Positions 54,931 through 63,179 of a stretch of 64,000 nucleotides of DNA are shown here, piece by piece. Both the position numbers and the translations under genes were made by a program. Each line of letters opens with the position of its first letter. The stretch's first letter is position 1. Below the pieces are notes generated by a model. The model saw only the letters and a program-made list of their open reading frames with translations, ran no database searches and had not been told where the DNA came from. Origin of the DNA: Paucibacter_B soli (GTDB taxonomy: Bacteria; Pseudomonadota; Gammaproteobacteria; Burkholderiales; Burkholderiaceae_C); NCBI RefSeq assembly GCF_037482845.1, contig NZ_JBBHJW010000005.1:124001-188000 (forward strand), in the 5' to 3' direction.

Positions 54931-55845
54931 ATGATTCGCAACAAGCTCAAGCTCCTGCTGGCCCTGCCGTTGCTGCTGGCCCTGCCCGCCCATGCCGCCT
55001 TGCGCGTGCTGGCCTGCGAACCCGAATGGGGCGCGCTGGCCCAGGAACTGGGTGGCAAGCTGGTGGAGGTGGCGGTGGCCACCAGCGCCTTGCAGGACCC
55101 GCACCAGATCCAGGCCAAGCCCAGCCTGATCGCGCGCGCCCGCAACGCCGATCTGCTGGTCTGCACCGGCGCCGAGCTGGAGATCGGCTGGCTGCCGGTG
55201 CTGCTGCAGCAATCGGGCAATGCCAAGTTGCAGGCCGGCCAGCCAGGCAACTTCGCCGCCGCCGACTTCGTGCGCAAGCTCGATGTGCCGGCCCAGCTGG
55301 ACCGCGCGCAGGGCGATGTGCATGCCGCCGGCAATCCGCATATCCAGACCGACCCGCGCAACATCGCCCAGGTGGCGATGGCGCTGGGCACGCGCCTGGC
55401 CCAGCTGGACCCGGCCCACGCCGCGGACTACGCCCGAGCGCAGGCCGACTTTGCGCAGCGCTGGCAGCAGGCGATGGCGCGCTGGGCGGCCCAGGCGGCG
55501 CCGCTCAGGGGTGCGGCCGTGGCCTCGCAGCACAAGGCCTTTGTCTACCTCTACGACTGGCTGGGCCTGAAAGAGGTGGCGGTGCTGGAGCCCAAGCCCG
55601 GCGTGGAGCCCAGCGCCTCGCATCTGCAAGGTGTGCTGGCCAGCCTCAAGGCCGCGCCCGCGCGCATGGTCTTGGTCGCGGCCTATCAGGACCCGCGCGC
55701 CTCCGAGTGGCTCAGCAAAAACGCCGGCATGCCGGTGGTGAAGATTCCCTTCACCGTCGGCGGCAGCGAGGGCGCCAAGGACCTCATCGGCCTGTTCGAC
55801 GACACCGTGGCGCGCCTGCTGGCAGCGGGAGTGAAACAACCATGA
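54931..55845 (+). CDS. Zinc/manganese ABC transporter substrate-binding protein (ZnuA-like)
   Basis: 304 residues with a Sec signal (LALPLLLALPAHA). The cluster A-I metal sites are DPH (His58), NPH (His137) and QHKAF (His201), with a fourth acidic ligand expected near the C-terminus. There is no His-rich loop, unlike many ZnuA proteins. The ATG at 54931 follows AAAGGAG by eight bases, and a GTG 3 bp upstream is an alternative. Its stop overlaps the ZnuB-like start (ATGA). Confidence 0.88.
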   Translation: MIRNKLKLLLALPLLLALPAHAALRVLACEPEWGALAQELGGKLVEVAVATSALQDPHQIQAKPSLIARARNADLLVCTGAELEIGWLPVLLQQSGNAKLQAGQPGNFAAADFVRKLDVPAQLDRAQGDVHAAGNPHIQTDPRNIAQVAMALGTRLAQLDPAHAADYARAQADFAQRWQQAMARWAAQAAPLRGAAVASQHKAFVYLYDWLGLKEVAVLEPKPGVEPSASHLQGVLASLKAAPARMVLVAAYQDPRASEWLSKNAGMPVVKIPFTVGGSEGAKDLIGLFDDTVARLLAAGVKQP

Positions 55846-56621
55846 ACTGGAGCGCACTGGACTGGGGCATTCTGGGCCCCGCCCTGATCGCCGGCCTCTT
55901 GGTGCTGGCCACCCATGTGCCGCTGGGCACCCAGGTGCTGGACCGTGGCATCGTCTTCATCGACCTGGCGATTGCCCAGATCGCCGGCCTGGGCGTGATC
56001 GCTGCCGACGCCCTGGGCCTGCCCGAGGGCGGCGTGGCGGTGCAGCTGGCGGCCGTCTGCGCGGCACTGCTGGGCGCCCTGCTGCTGACCTGGACCGAGC
56101 GCAAGGCGCCCGAGCAGCAGGAGGCGCTGATCGGCGTGATGTTCATCCTGGCGGCCTGCGCCGGCATCCTGCTGCTGGCCGGCAACCCGCATGGTGGCGA
56201 GCATCTCAAGGAGCTGCTGGTGGGCCAGATCCTCTGGGTCAACAACACCCAGCTGCTCTGGCTGGGCGCCGTCTCGGTCCTGTTGCTGGCGGCGCTGCGC
56301 CTGGGCTGGGTGGCGCGGCTGGGGCGCTTCGGTTTCTATGCCGCCTTTGCCATCGCCGTCACCGCCTCGGTGCAGCTGGTGGGCGTGTACCTGGTGTTCA
56401 GCAGCCTCATCATCCCGGCCCTGGCGACGCGCACTTACCAGGGCAGGCGGCGGCAGCTGATCGCCTATGGGCTGGGGGCGCTGGGCTATGCGCTCGGCCT
56501 CGCGCTCTCGGCCATCCTGGATCTGCCCTCGGGGGCGGTGATCGTGTGGACGCTAGCGGCCTGCGCGCTCGCCTTTGTTGCCGTTGCCGGGCCGGCTCGG
56601 CCGCGTGGCGGCGCCGCCTGA
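55842..56621 (+). CDS. Metal ABC transporter permease (ZnuB-like)
   Basis: 259 residues with about eight helices and the metal-permease pattern: a conserved EQQEALIGVMFILAA segment and a late SSLIIPALATRTYQG coupling element. It belongs to the ABC-3 family that moves zinc or manganese. It is the last gene of the locus. No ATPase gene follows or precedes it in this window, so the motor must be encoded elsewhere. Confidence 0.88.
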   Translation: MNWSALDWGILGPALIAGLLVLATHVPLGTQVLDRGIVFIDLAIAQIAGLGVIAADALGLPEGGVAVQLAAVCAALLGALLLTWTERKAPEQQEALIGVMFILAACAGILLLAGNPHGGEHLKELLVGQILWVNNTQLLWLGAVSVLLLAALRLGWVARLGRFGFYAAFAIAVTASVQLVGVYLVFSSLIIPALATRTYQGRRRQLIAYGLGALGYALGLALSAILDLPSGAVIVWTLAACALAFVAVAGPARPRGGAA

Positions 56622-56628
56622 CCCTTGT

Positions 56629-56904
56629 TCAGACGGCGCTGGTGGCGCGCAGGCTCTGGGCGCAGATGTTCTGGCCGGTGGCGGTAAGCTTGAGCCCGCC
56701 GCCCTCCCAGCTGAGCCAGTCCAGCGCCACATAGTCGGCGATCTCGTCGGCCTTGAGCAGGTCGGCGCGGCGGCGTTTCAGAAAGGCGGCGGCGCCTGGC
56801 AGTGCGGCGCGCAAGGCGTCCAGCCGGCCCTGCGCCAGGCCGGCGCGCACCCGCACGGGAGTGAGCGCCAGTTCTTCCTGAGGTTGACGTCGTCGCATAT
56901 GCAT
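56629..56904 (-). CDS. Conserved small hypothetical protein
   Basis: 91 residues. It lacks membrane segments and signal peptide. The body is Ala/Arg-rich with AAAFLKRRRADLL, then DYVALDWLSWEGGGLKLTATGQNIC, a winged-helix-like or short beta-hairpin ending. I have a recollection of similar Burkholderiales hypotheticals but cannot name a family. It is convergent with the ZnuB-like gene, 7 bp away, and sits behind a strong hairpin. Confidence 0.6.
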   Translation of the reverse strand: MHMRRRQPQEELALTPVRVRAGLAQGRLDALRAALPGAAAFLKRRRADLLKADEIADYVALDWLSWEGGGLKLTATGQNICAQSLRATSAV

Positions 56905-56956
56905 CCCAAGCCGAGGCAGCTATTACACGGCGAGCATAGCCTGGAACTGTGACGGT

Positions 56957-56980
56957 GCTCGGTGCGTTGGCGCACCGAGC
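56957..56980 (-). terminator. Strong perfect hairpin after the isocitrate dehydrogenase-like gene
   Basis: GCTCGGTGCG and CGCACCGAGC form a perfect 10-bp stem with a 4-nt loop, six bases past the stop codon of the upstream dehydrogenase gene. There is no U-tract. Confidence 0.5.
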
Positions 56981-56986
56981 GCACGC

Positions 56987-58018
56987 TCAGCCATTCCTGA
57001 TGCGGCTCACCAGCGCCGCGGTGTAGGCAGCGGTGCCGGCGTTGCCGCCCAGATCGCCGGTACGCACCTGGTCGATGTTGAGCGTGGCGTCAATCGCGAC
57101 GCGCAAGCGGGTCGCCAGCTCGCCGAGCCTGCAATGGTCCAGCATCATGGCGGCGGCCAGCAGCAGGGCGGTGGGGTTGGCCACCCCCTTGCCGGCGATG
57201 TCGGGCGCCGAGCCATGCACGGCCTCGAAGATCGCCGCGTCGGCGCCGATATTGGCGCCCGGCGCCATGCCTAGCCCGCCCACCAGGCCGGCCACCAGGT
57301 CGGAGAGGATGTCGCCAAACAGATTGGTGGTAACCAGCACGTCGAACTGCCAGGGATTGAGCACCAGCTTCATTGCGCAGGCGTCGACGATCACCGTCTC
57401 GAGCGCGATGCGGTCCTTGTACCTCTGCTCCCACAGCTCCTGGCCGGTCTCCAGGAACAGGCCGGTGAGCGCCTTCATGATATTGGCCTTGTGCACGATG
57501 GTGACCTTCTTGCGGCCGCTGGCGATGGCCAATTCGAAGGCGTATTCCAGCAGGCGGTGGCTGCCCTGGCGGGTGTTGACGCCGGTGGCCATCGCCACCG
57601 CATGCGGGTCGTCGCCGATCGGCACGTAATGCTCATGGCCGATGTAGAGGCCCTCGAGGTTCTCTCGCACCACCAGCAGGTCGATGTTGTCGTAGCGCCC
57701 GCCGGGGATGATGGTGCGCGCCGGGCGCACATTGGCATAGAGCTGGAACTCCTCGCGCAGGCGCACGTTGGACGAGCGGTAGCCGCCGCCCGAGGGCGTT
57801 TCCAGCGGGCCCTTGAGCGCCAGCTTGGTGCGGCGGATGCTGTCCAGCGTGGCCTTGGGCAGCGGATCGCCATGGGCTTGCACGCCGCCCAGTCCGGCGA
57901 CCTGACGGTCCCACTCGAACGGGGCCTGCAGCGCCTCCAGCGCCGCCAGCGTGGCGTCGACGATCTCGGGCCCGATGCCGTCGCCGGGGATCAGGGTGGC
58001 GGGGATGGTCTGGGTCAT
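56987..58018 (-). CDS. Isocitrate/isopropylmalate dehydrogenase-family enzyme, NAD-isocitrate type
   Basis: 343 residues. The start MTQTIPATLIPGDGIGPEI at 58018 aligns with the family. Motifs include SSNVRLREEF (substrate Ser/Asn and Arg pair), NIDLLVVRENLEGLYIG, HKANIMK, FGDILSDL and GLGMAPGANIG. SSN in the substrate loop points to isocitrate rather than isopropylmalate. It catalyses oxidative decarboxylation in the TCA cycle. It stands alone, with the Ehr-type cluster upstream on the same strand but 70 bp away, so cotranscription is possible. Confidence 0.88.
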   Translation of the reverse strand: MTQTIPATLIPGDGIGPEIVDATLAALEALQAPFEWDRQVAGLGGVQAHGDPLPKATLDSIRRTKLALKGPLETPSGGGYRSSNVRLREEFQLYANVRPARTIIPGGRYDNIDLLVVRENLEGLYIGHEHYVPIGDDPHAVAMATGVNTRQGSHRLLEYAFELAIASGRKKVTIVHKANIMKALTGLFLETGQELWEQRYKDRIALETVIVDACAMKLVLNPWQFDVLVTTNLFGDILSDLVAGLVGGLGMAPGANIGADAAIFEAVHGSAPDIAGKGVANPTALLLAAAMMLDHCRLGELATRLRVAIDATLNIDQVRTGDLGGNAGTAAYTAALVSRIRNG

Positions 58019-58087
58019 GGTGGGCTCGCTCGCTGCAATGGTGGCGGTCAGCATAGCGAGGCCAGCCTACGCGAGGTTGACGCAGGT

Positions 58088-58618
58088 TCAGCGATGGTGA
58101 TGATGATGCCGCCGCTGCACCGCCGTCAGGATGGCGCGCAGGATCGCGAGCGGCGGTGGCGGACAGCCGGGCACCGTGAGGTCGACCGGGATCACGTTGG
58201 CAACGCGCCCGCAGTGGGCATAGCTGCGCTCGCCGAAGATGCCGCCGTCGCAGCCGCAATCGCCGACGGCCAGCACCAGCCGCGGCTCGGGCGTGGCCTC
58301 GTAGCTGCGGCGCAGCGCCTCGGCCATATGGCGCGACACCGGGCCGGTGACCAGCAGCATGTCGGCATGGCGCGGACTGGCGACGAACTTGATGCCCAGG
58401 CCCTCGAGGTTGTAATAGGGGTTGTTGAGCGCATGCAGCTCCAACTCGCAGCCATTGCAGGAGCCGGCATCGACCTCGCGTATGCACAGCGCGCGGCCGA
58501 GGATCTGCAGCAGGGCCTGCTGGATGCGGCCGGCCTCGGCCGCGGGCTCCAGCGTGACTTCGGGCGCCGGCTCACTGACGATGCCGGTGCGGGCGATTTG
58601 CCTGAGGATGCGCCACAT
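58088..58618 (-). CDS. Hydrogenase-4/complex I-like 20-kDa Fe-S subunit (HyfI/NuoB-like)
   Basis: 176 residues with four cysteines for one [4Fe-4S] cluster at 54, 57, 121 and 152 (SCNGC, GDCGCDGG and PGCPP). This is the N2-type subunit that faces the large subunit. The C-terminus is RRHHHHHR, a natural five-histidine tail that could bind nickel or another metal. Its start overlaps the stop of the large-subunit gene. It is the last gene of the six-gene complex. Confidence 0.92.
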   Translation of the reverse strand: MWRILRQIARTGIVSEPAPEVTLEPAAEAGRIQQALLQILGRALCIREVDAGSCNGCELELHALNNPYYNLEGLGIKFVASPRHADMLLVTGPVSRHMAEALRRSYEATPEPRLVLAVGDCGCDGGIFGERSYAHCGRVANVIPVDLTVPGCPPPPLAILRAILTAVQRRHHHHHR

Positions 58619-60096
58619 CAGAGGTCGTGTCCTGCGTAACTGAGGTTGAAGGACTTGTTGATGAGCGGGAAGTCGGGAACGATGTTGCCGATCACCGCAT
58701 GCTCCAGCACCGGCCAGTTCTGCCAGGAGGGATCGTGGCAATGGCAGCGGCGGATCGCGCCTGCATCCAGCTCCAGCGCCACGAAGACCTCGCCGCGCCA
58801 GCCTTCCACCCAGCCGGCGCCGCGCGCGGTGCCCGGCGGCAGGGTCAGGTCTGAACGCACAGGCCCCTCGGGCAGGCCCAGGCACAGCAGGCGCAAGAGG
58901 CGCAAGGATTCCAGCAGCTCGTCGAAGCGCACGCTGACGCGCGCCGCCACGTCGCCGTTGCGGTGCGTGGCCATATTGACGTTCAGCCCGTCGTAGGGCG
59001 GCAGCGAGGGGGCGCAGCGCAGGTCCCAGGTCTGTGCGCTGGCGCGGCCGGCCAGGCCGGTCAGGCCCAGCTGAGCGGCCAGCTGGGGCGTGACGCGGCC
59101 GGTGCCGATGAAGCGGTCCTGCAGGCCGGCATGCTCGTCGTAGATGTGGCGCAGCTGGTGCAGCTCGGGCTCCAGCGCATCGCATTGCGCCAGCAGGCGG
59201 CGCCGGCCCTCGGCATCGAGGTCCACCGCGACGCCGCCGGGCACGATGCGGTCCATCATGAAGCGGTGGCCGAACAGCGCCATCGAGAGGCGCTGCCAGT
59301 CCTCGCGCAGGCGCGAGAACTGCGCCAGGCCGAGCGCGAAGGCGGCGTCGTTGCCGAGCGCGCCCAGGTCGCCCAGGTGGTTGGCAACGCGCTCGCGCTC
59401 CAGCAGCAGGGCGCGCAGCCAGGCGGCGCGCGCGGGTATCGCGCCACCGGCGGCGGCCTCCAGCGCCATGCAATAGGCCCAGGCATGGGCAACGGTGGAG
59501 TCGCCCGAGACGCGGCCGGCCAGGCGGTAAGCGTCCAAGGGCGCCAGCTCTGTGAAGCGCTGCGCAATGCCCTTGTGCTTGTAGCCCAGCCGCTCTTCTA
59601 GGCGCAGCACTTTTTCGCCGACCACCGAGAAGCGGAAATGGCCGGGTTCGATGATGCCGGCATGCACCGGCCCGACGGCGATCTCGTGCACGCCCTCGCC
59701 CTGCACGCGCACGAAGGCATAGTCGGCCGGCAGCGCAGCCTCGCCCTCCGCGCCCCACAGGCCATGGTCCAGCCAGGGCCGGGTGTCCGTGGCGCCGTCG
59801 GCAGCGATACCGTCTAGATCGCGCGCGGCACGCTGCAGGCGTGCGGCGGCGGGGAACAGCGGCGCCAGGTCGGGGTGGCCCTCGCCGGGGGCCAGCGGCA
59901 GCTCGATCCAGGCCAGGCCGGATTCGAAGGAGAAGGCATAGGCCGCGTTGACGGCACGACGCTCAGCGCTGCCCCATAGCGACACCAGGCGGCCGCCGCC
60001 GTCCAGCACATCCTGTGCCACCGCCAGCCAGCCCTCGCGATCGACCACGCCATGGCGGATCGGCAGCGGCGTGGGCAGCGCAACAAGCATCGACAT
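58618..60096 (-). CDS. Hydrogenase-4-like large subunit lacking [NiFe] ligands (HyfG-like)
   Basis: 492 residues, a fusion of a NuoC-like N-terminus and a NuoD/HyfG-like body. Position 195-204 is RVSGDSTVAH where hydrogenases have R-x-C-G-x-C, so both cysteines are serines (197 and 200). Near the C-terminus, DPSWQN (455-460) stands where hydrogenases have DPCxxC. All four Ni-Fe cysteine ligands are gone, so no hydrogenase activity is expected. A CHCH segment (451-454) just before the second site is an odd potential metal-binding element. This matches the Ehr complexes known from the literature. Confidence 0.9.
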   Translation of the reverse strand: MSMLVALPTPLPIRHGVVDREGWLAVAQDVLDGGGRLVSLWGSAERRAVNAAYAFSFESGLAWIELPLAPGEGHPDLAPLFPAAARLQRAARDLDGIAADGATDTRPWLDHGLWGAEGEAALPADYAFVRVQGEGVHEIAVGPVHAGIIEPGHFRFSVVGEKVLRLEERLGYKHKGIAQRFTELAPLDAYRLAGRVSGDSTVAHAWAYCMALEAAAGGAIPARAAWLRALLLERERVANHLGDLGALGNDAAFALGLAQFSRLREDWQRLSMALFGHRFMMDRIVPGGVAVDLDAEGRRRLLAQCDALEPELHQLRHIYDEHAGLQDRFIGTGRVTPQLAAQLGLTGLAGRASAQTWDLRCAPSLPPYDGLNVNMATHRNGDVAARVSVRFDELLESLRLLRLLCLGLPEGPVRSDLTLPPGTARGAGWVEGWRGEVFVALELDAGAIRRCHCHDPSWQNWPVLEHAVIGNIVPDFPLINKSFNLSYAGHDL

Positions 60097-60098
60097 GC

Positions 60099-61559
60099 TC
60101 AGGGCCCTCCCACCAGCATGGCGGCGGCCTGGCGGTACCAGGCATCCAGATAGGGCGGGATGTAGAGGCCCAGCAGCAGGCCCAGCGCCAGGTGCACGAA
60201 CACCGGGATCAACGCCGGTGGATGGGCCAGCGGTTTGAGCGTGGTCTCGCCGAACACCATCGGCTGCACGCGGCTGAACACCGAGGCAAAGGCCAGGCCC
60301 AGCGCGATCAGCAGCCAGGGCGTGGCCCAGGCCTGCTCGCGCATCGCGGTGGTGACGATCAGGAACTCGCTCGCGAACACGCCGAAGGGCGGCATGCCCA
60401 GGATGGCCAGCGCGCCCAGCATCAGGCCCCAGCCCACCGTGGGGCTGACGCGTATCAGCCCGCGGATCTCCTCCATCAGCTGGCTGCCGGCCTTTTGCGT
60501 GGCATGGCCCACCGCAAAGAAGATCGCCGACTTGATGAGCGAATGCACCGTCATGTGCAGCAGGCCGGCATAGCTGGCGATAGTCCCGCCCATGCCGAAG
60601 GCAAAGGTCATCATGCCCATATGCTCGATCGACGAGTAGGCGAACATGCGCTTGACGTCCTTCTGCCGGATCAGGAAGAACACCGCCGCCACCACCGAGA
60701 GCAGGCCGAAGCCCATCATCAGCCGGCCGGTGAGCGGGCCCTGCAGCGCGCCGTCGGTCAGCACCTTGCAGCGCAGCACCGCGTAGAGGGCGACGTTGAG
60801 CAAGAGGCCCGAGAGCACCGCCGAGACCGGTGTCGGGCCCTCGGCATGGGCGTCGGGCAGCCAGTTGTGCACCGGCACCAGGCCCACCTTGGTGCCATAG
60901 CCGATAAAGAGAAAGGCGAAGGCCAGGGTGATGATGTTGGGGTCCAGCTGCGCCTTCACCGCGTCGAGATTGGTCCACAAGAGCGCCCCACCTTCGGCGC
61001 CAATCACCTTCTCGGCCGCCATGTACAGTAGCACCGTGCCGAACAGCGCCTGGGCGATGCCCACGCCGCACAGGATGAAGTACTTCCAGGCCGCCTCCAG
61101 GCTGGCGGCCGTGCGGTACACGCTCACCAGCAGCACGGTGGTGAGGGTGGCCGCCTCCATCGCCACCCAGACCAGCCCCATATTGTTGGTGGTGAGCGCC
61201 AGCAGCATGGTGAAGCTGAACAGCTGGTACATGCTGTGATACAGGCGCAGGCGCGGCGGCGTCATCTTGCCGTGGTCGCGCTCGATGCGCATATAGGGAC
61301 GCGAGAAGATCGCGGTGGTGAGGCCCACGAAGGCGGTGAGCGTGACCAGGAAGACGTTCAGCGCGTCGACATAGAACTCGCGCGCCCACAGCAGCTGTGG
61401 GCCGCCGCGTATCACCTCGGCGGTCAGCACGCAGGCGGCGATGAAGGTGGCGAGGCTGAAGCCGACGTTGACATCGCGGGCGTTGTCGCGATGCCCGACC
61501 AGGGCCAGCACCAGGCCGCCGATCAGTGGCGAAGCGAGCAGGAAGGCGAGCGCCGACAA
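60099..61559 (-). CDS. Antiporter-like membrane subunit (HyfF/NuoL-like)
   Basis: 486 residues from a TTG start at 61559, which has a strong AAGGAGG site about nine bases upstream. There are about 14 membrane helices. Proton-channel motifs include VGLVPVHNWLPDAHAEGPTP and SSIEHMGMMTFAFGM, with the conserved Lys and His of antiporter subunits. Its stop codon ends 2 bp before the large-subunit ATG. It should form one of the ion-translocating subunits of the complex. Confidence 0.9.
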   Translation of the reverse strand: MSALAFLLASPLIGGLVLALVGHRDNARDVNVGFSLATFIAACVLTAEVIRGGPQLLWAREFYVDALNVFLVTLTAFVGLTTAIFSRPYMRIERDHGKMTPPRLRLYHSMYQLFSFTMLLALTTNNMGLVWVAMEAATLTTVLLVSVYRTAASLEAAWKYFILCGVGIAQALFGTVLLYMAAEKVIGAEGGALLWTNLDAVKAQLDPNIITLAFAFLFIGYGTKVGLVPVHNWLPDAHAEGPTPVSAVLSGLLLNVALYAVLRCKVLTDGALQGPLTGRLMMGFGLLSVVAAVFFLIRQKDVKRMFAYSSIEHMGMMTFAFGMGGTIASYAGLLHMTVHSLIKSAIFFAVGHATQKAGSQLMEEIRGLIRVSPTVGWGLMLGALAILGMPPFGVFASEFLIVTTAMREQAWATPWLLIALGLAFASVFSRVQPMVFGETTLKPLAHPPALIPVFVHLALGLLLGLYIPPYLDAWYRQAAAMLVGGP

Positions 61560-61563
61560 GGTG

Positions 61564-62223
61564 TCAGTCCTCCTTGAGTTTTTCGAGGTGTCGTATGTCC
61601 AGGCTGTCGAACTGCTCGCGGATCTGGAACATGAACACACCCAGGATCAGTACGCCGATCAGCACGTCCAGCGCGATGCCCAGCTCCACCACCATGGGCA
61701 TGCCATAGGTGGCGGCGGTGGCGGCGAAGAACAGGCCGTTCTCCATCGCCAGGAAGCCGATCACCTGGGGCACCGCCTTGGCGCGCGTGATCATCATCAG
61801 GAAGGACAGCAGCACGCAGGCCAGCGCGATGCCCAGCGTGCCGCTGGCCAGCGCCGAGGACAGGCGCGAGATCGGCATCGCCAGGTTGAAGGAGAAGATC
61901 ACCACGCCGATGCCGATCAGCATGGTGGTGGGGATGTTGATGAGGGTCTCGATGTCCCAGCGGATGTTGAGCCGGCCCACCACGCGGTGCAGCAGCCAGG
62001 GGATCAGCAGCACCTTGAGCAAAAGGGTCACGCCGGCAGAGAGATACAGATGCGGCTGGCGGGTGACATAACCCACCACCGCGGTGGCCAGCACCAGGGT
62101 CGCGCCCTGCATGGTGAACAGATGGATCAGCGAGACGATGCGGCGCTGCGAGATCATCGCGAAGGCCAGCATCAGCAGCACCGCGCCGAGCAGGTTGACG
62201 AATTGGGTCAGCAGCGTACTCAT
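61564..62223 (-). CDS. Membrane subunit, HyfE-like
   Basis: 219 residues with about six or seven helices. AFAMISQRRIVSLIHLF opens it, and TRAKAVPQVIGFLAMENGLF is near residue 148, the typical HyfE region with an acidic residue in a membrane helix. It is related to NuoK plus an extra N-terminal half. It starts 1 bp after the HyfC-like stop. Confidence 0.9.
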   Translation of the reverse strand: MSTLLTQFVNLLGAVLLMLAFAMISQRRIVSLIHLFTMQGATLVLATAVVGYVTRQPHLYLSAGVTLLLKVLLIPWLLHRVVGRLNIRWDIETLINIPTTMLIGIGVVIFSFNLAMPISRLSSALASGTLGIALACVLLSFLMMITRAKAVPQVIGFLAMENGLFFAATAATYGMPMVVELGIALDVLIGVLILGVFMFQIREQFDSLDIRHLEKLKED

Positions 62224-62224
62224 C

Positions 62225-63172
62225 TCAGCGGGCGAGCAATAGGTGAACCAGCATGCCGATCACCGCCAGCAAAAAGGCGGTGGCCAAAAACTCGGGCACG
62301 CGGAAGATGCGCATCTTGGCCGAGAGCGTCTCCAGCGCCGCCAGCAAGGCGCCGCCGACGGCCAGCTTGGCGACCAGCACCGGCAGGGCCAGCAGCATCG
62401 CCAGCGGCGCCTGCGCCTCGGCCACGCCCCAGGGGAAGAACAGCGCCAGGCCGATGCAGGAATAGGCGAACAGCTTCAGGCTCGCCGCCCATTCCAGCAG
62501 CGCCAGGTGGCGGCCCGAGTATTCGAGGATCAGGGCCTCGTGGATCATCGTCAGTTCCAGGTGCGTGGCCGGGTTGTCCACCGGTACGCGCGCGTTCTCG
62601 GCCAGCGAGACCATCGTGAAGGCCACGCCCGCAAAGGCCAGGCCCGGGTAGATCGCCAGCTCGCGATGGCCCAGGGTCTCGACGATGGTGGTCAGCGAGG
62701 TGGACTTGGAGATCAGCGAGGCCGAGAACAGCACCATCAGCAGCGCCGGCTCGGCCAGGAAGCCGATCAGCATCTCGCGCCGCGCGCCCATGCTGCCGAA
62801 GGCCGTGCCCACGTCCATCGCCGCCAGCGAGATGAACACGCGCGCCAGCGCGAACAAGCCCACCAGGGCGATGGCGTCGGCGGCGGGCGCCAGCGGCAGA
62901 TCGGTGGAGAGCGTGGGGATGATGGCGCAGGCCAGCGTCATGCAGCCGAACTTGATATAGGGCGCGCTGCGGAACAGCGGCGAGGCATGCTCGGCCAGCA
63001 CCGACTCCTTGTTGAAGAGCTTGTGCAGCAGGTAGTAGGGCTGCAGCAGGCTGGGGGCGCTGCGGCCCTGCAGCCAGGCGCGGCATTGGCTGACCCAGCC
63101 GCTCAGCAGCGGCGCCAGCGCCACCGCGAGCAGGATCTCCAGCAGTTGTGAGAGCAGGCCGCTGAAGCTCAT
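62225..63172 (-). CDS. Membrane subunit, HyfC/NuoH-like
   Basis: 315 residues with about eight helices. The NuoH-type loop carrying RSAPSLLQPYYLLHKLFNKE connects the electron-transfer arm to the membrane arm, and ENARVPVDNPATHLELTMIHE is the conserved acid-rich segment. It starts 7 bp after the stop of the next subunit upstream. It should couple redox chemistry to ion transport. Confidence 0.92.
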   Translation of the reverse strand: MSFSGLLSQLLEILLAVALAPLLSGWVSQCRAWLQGRSAPSLLQPYYLLHKLFNKESVLAEHASPLFRSAPYIKFGCMTLACAIIPTLSTDLPLAPAADAIALVGLFALARVFISLAAMDVGTAFGSMGARREMLIGFLAEPALLMVLFSASLISKSTSLTTIVETLGHRELAIYPGLAFAGVAFTMVSLAENARVPVDNPATHLELTMIHEALILEYSGRHLALLEWAASLKLFAYSCIGLALFFPWGVAEAQAPLAMLLALPVLVAKLAVGGALLAALETLSAKMRIFRVPEFLATAFLLAVIGMLVHLLLAR

Positions 63173-63179
63173 GGCAGGT

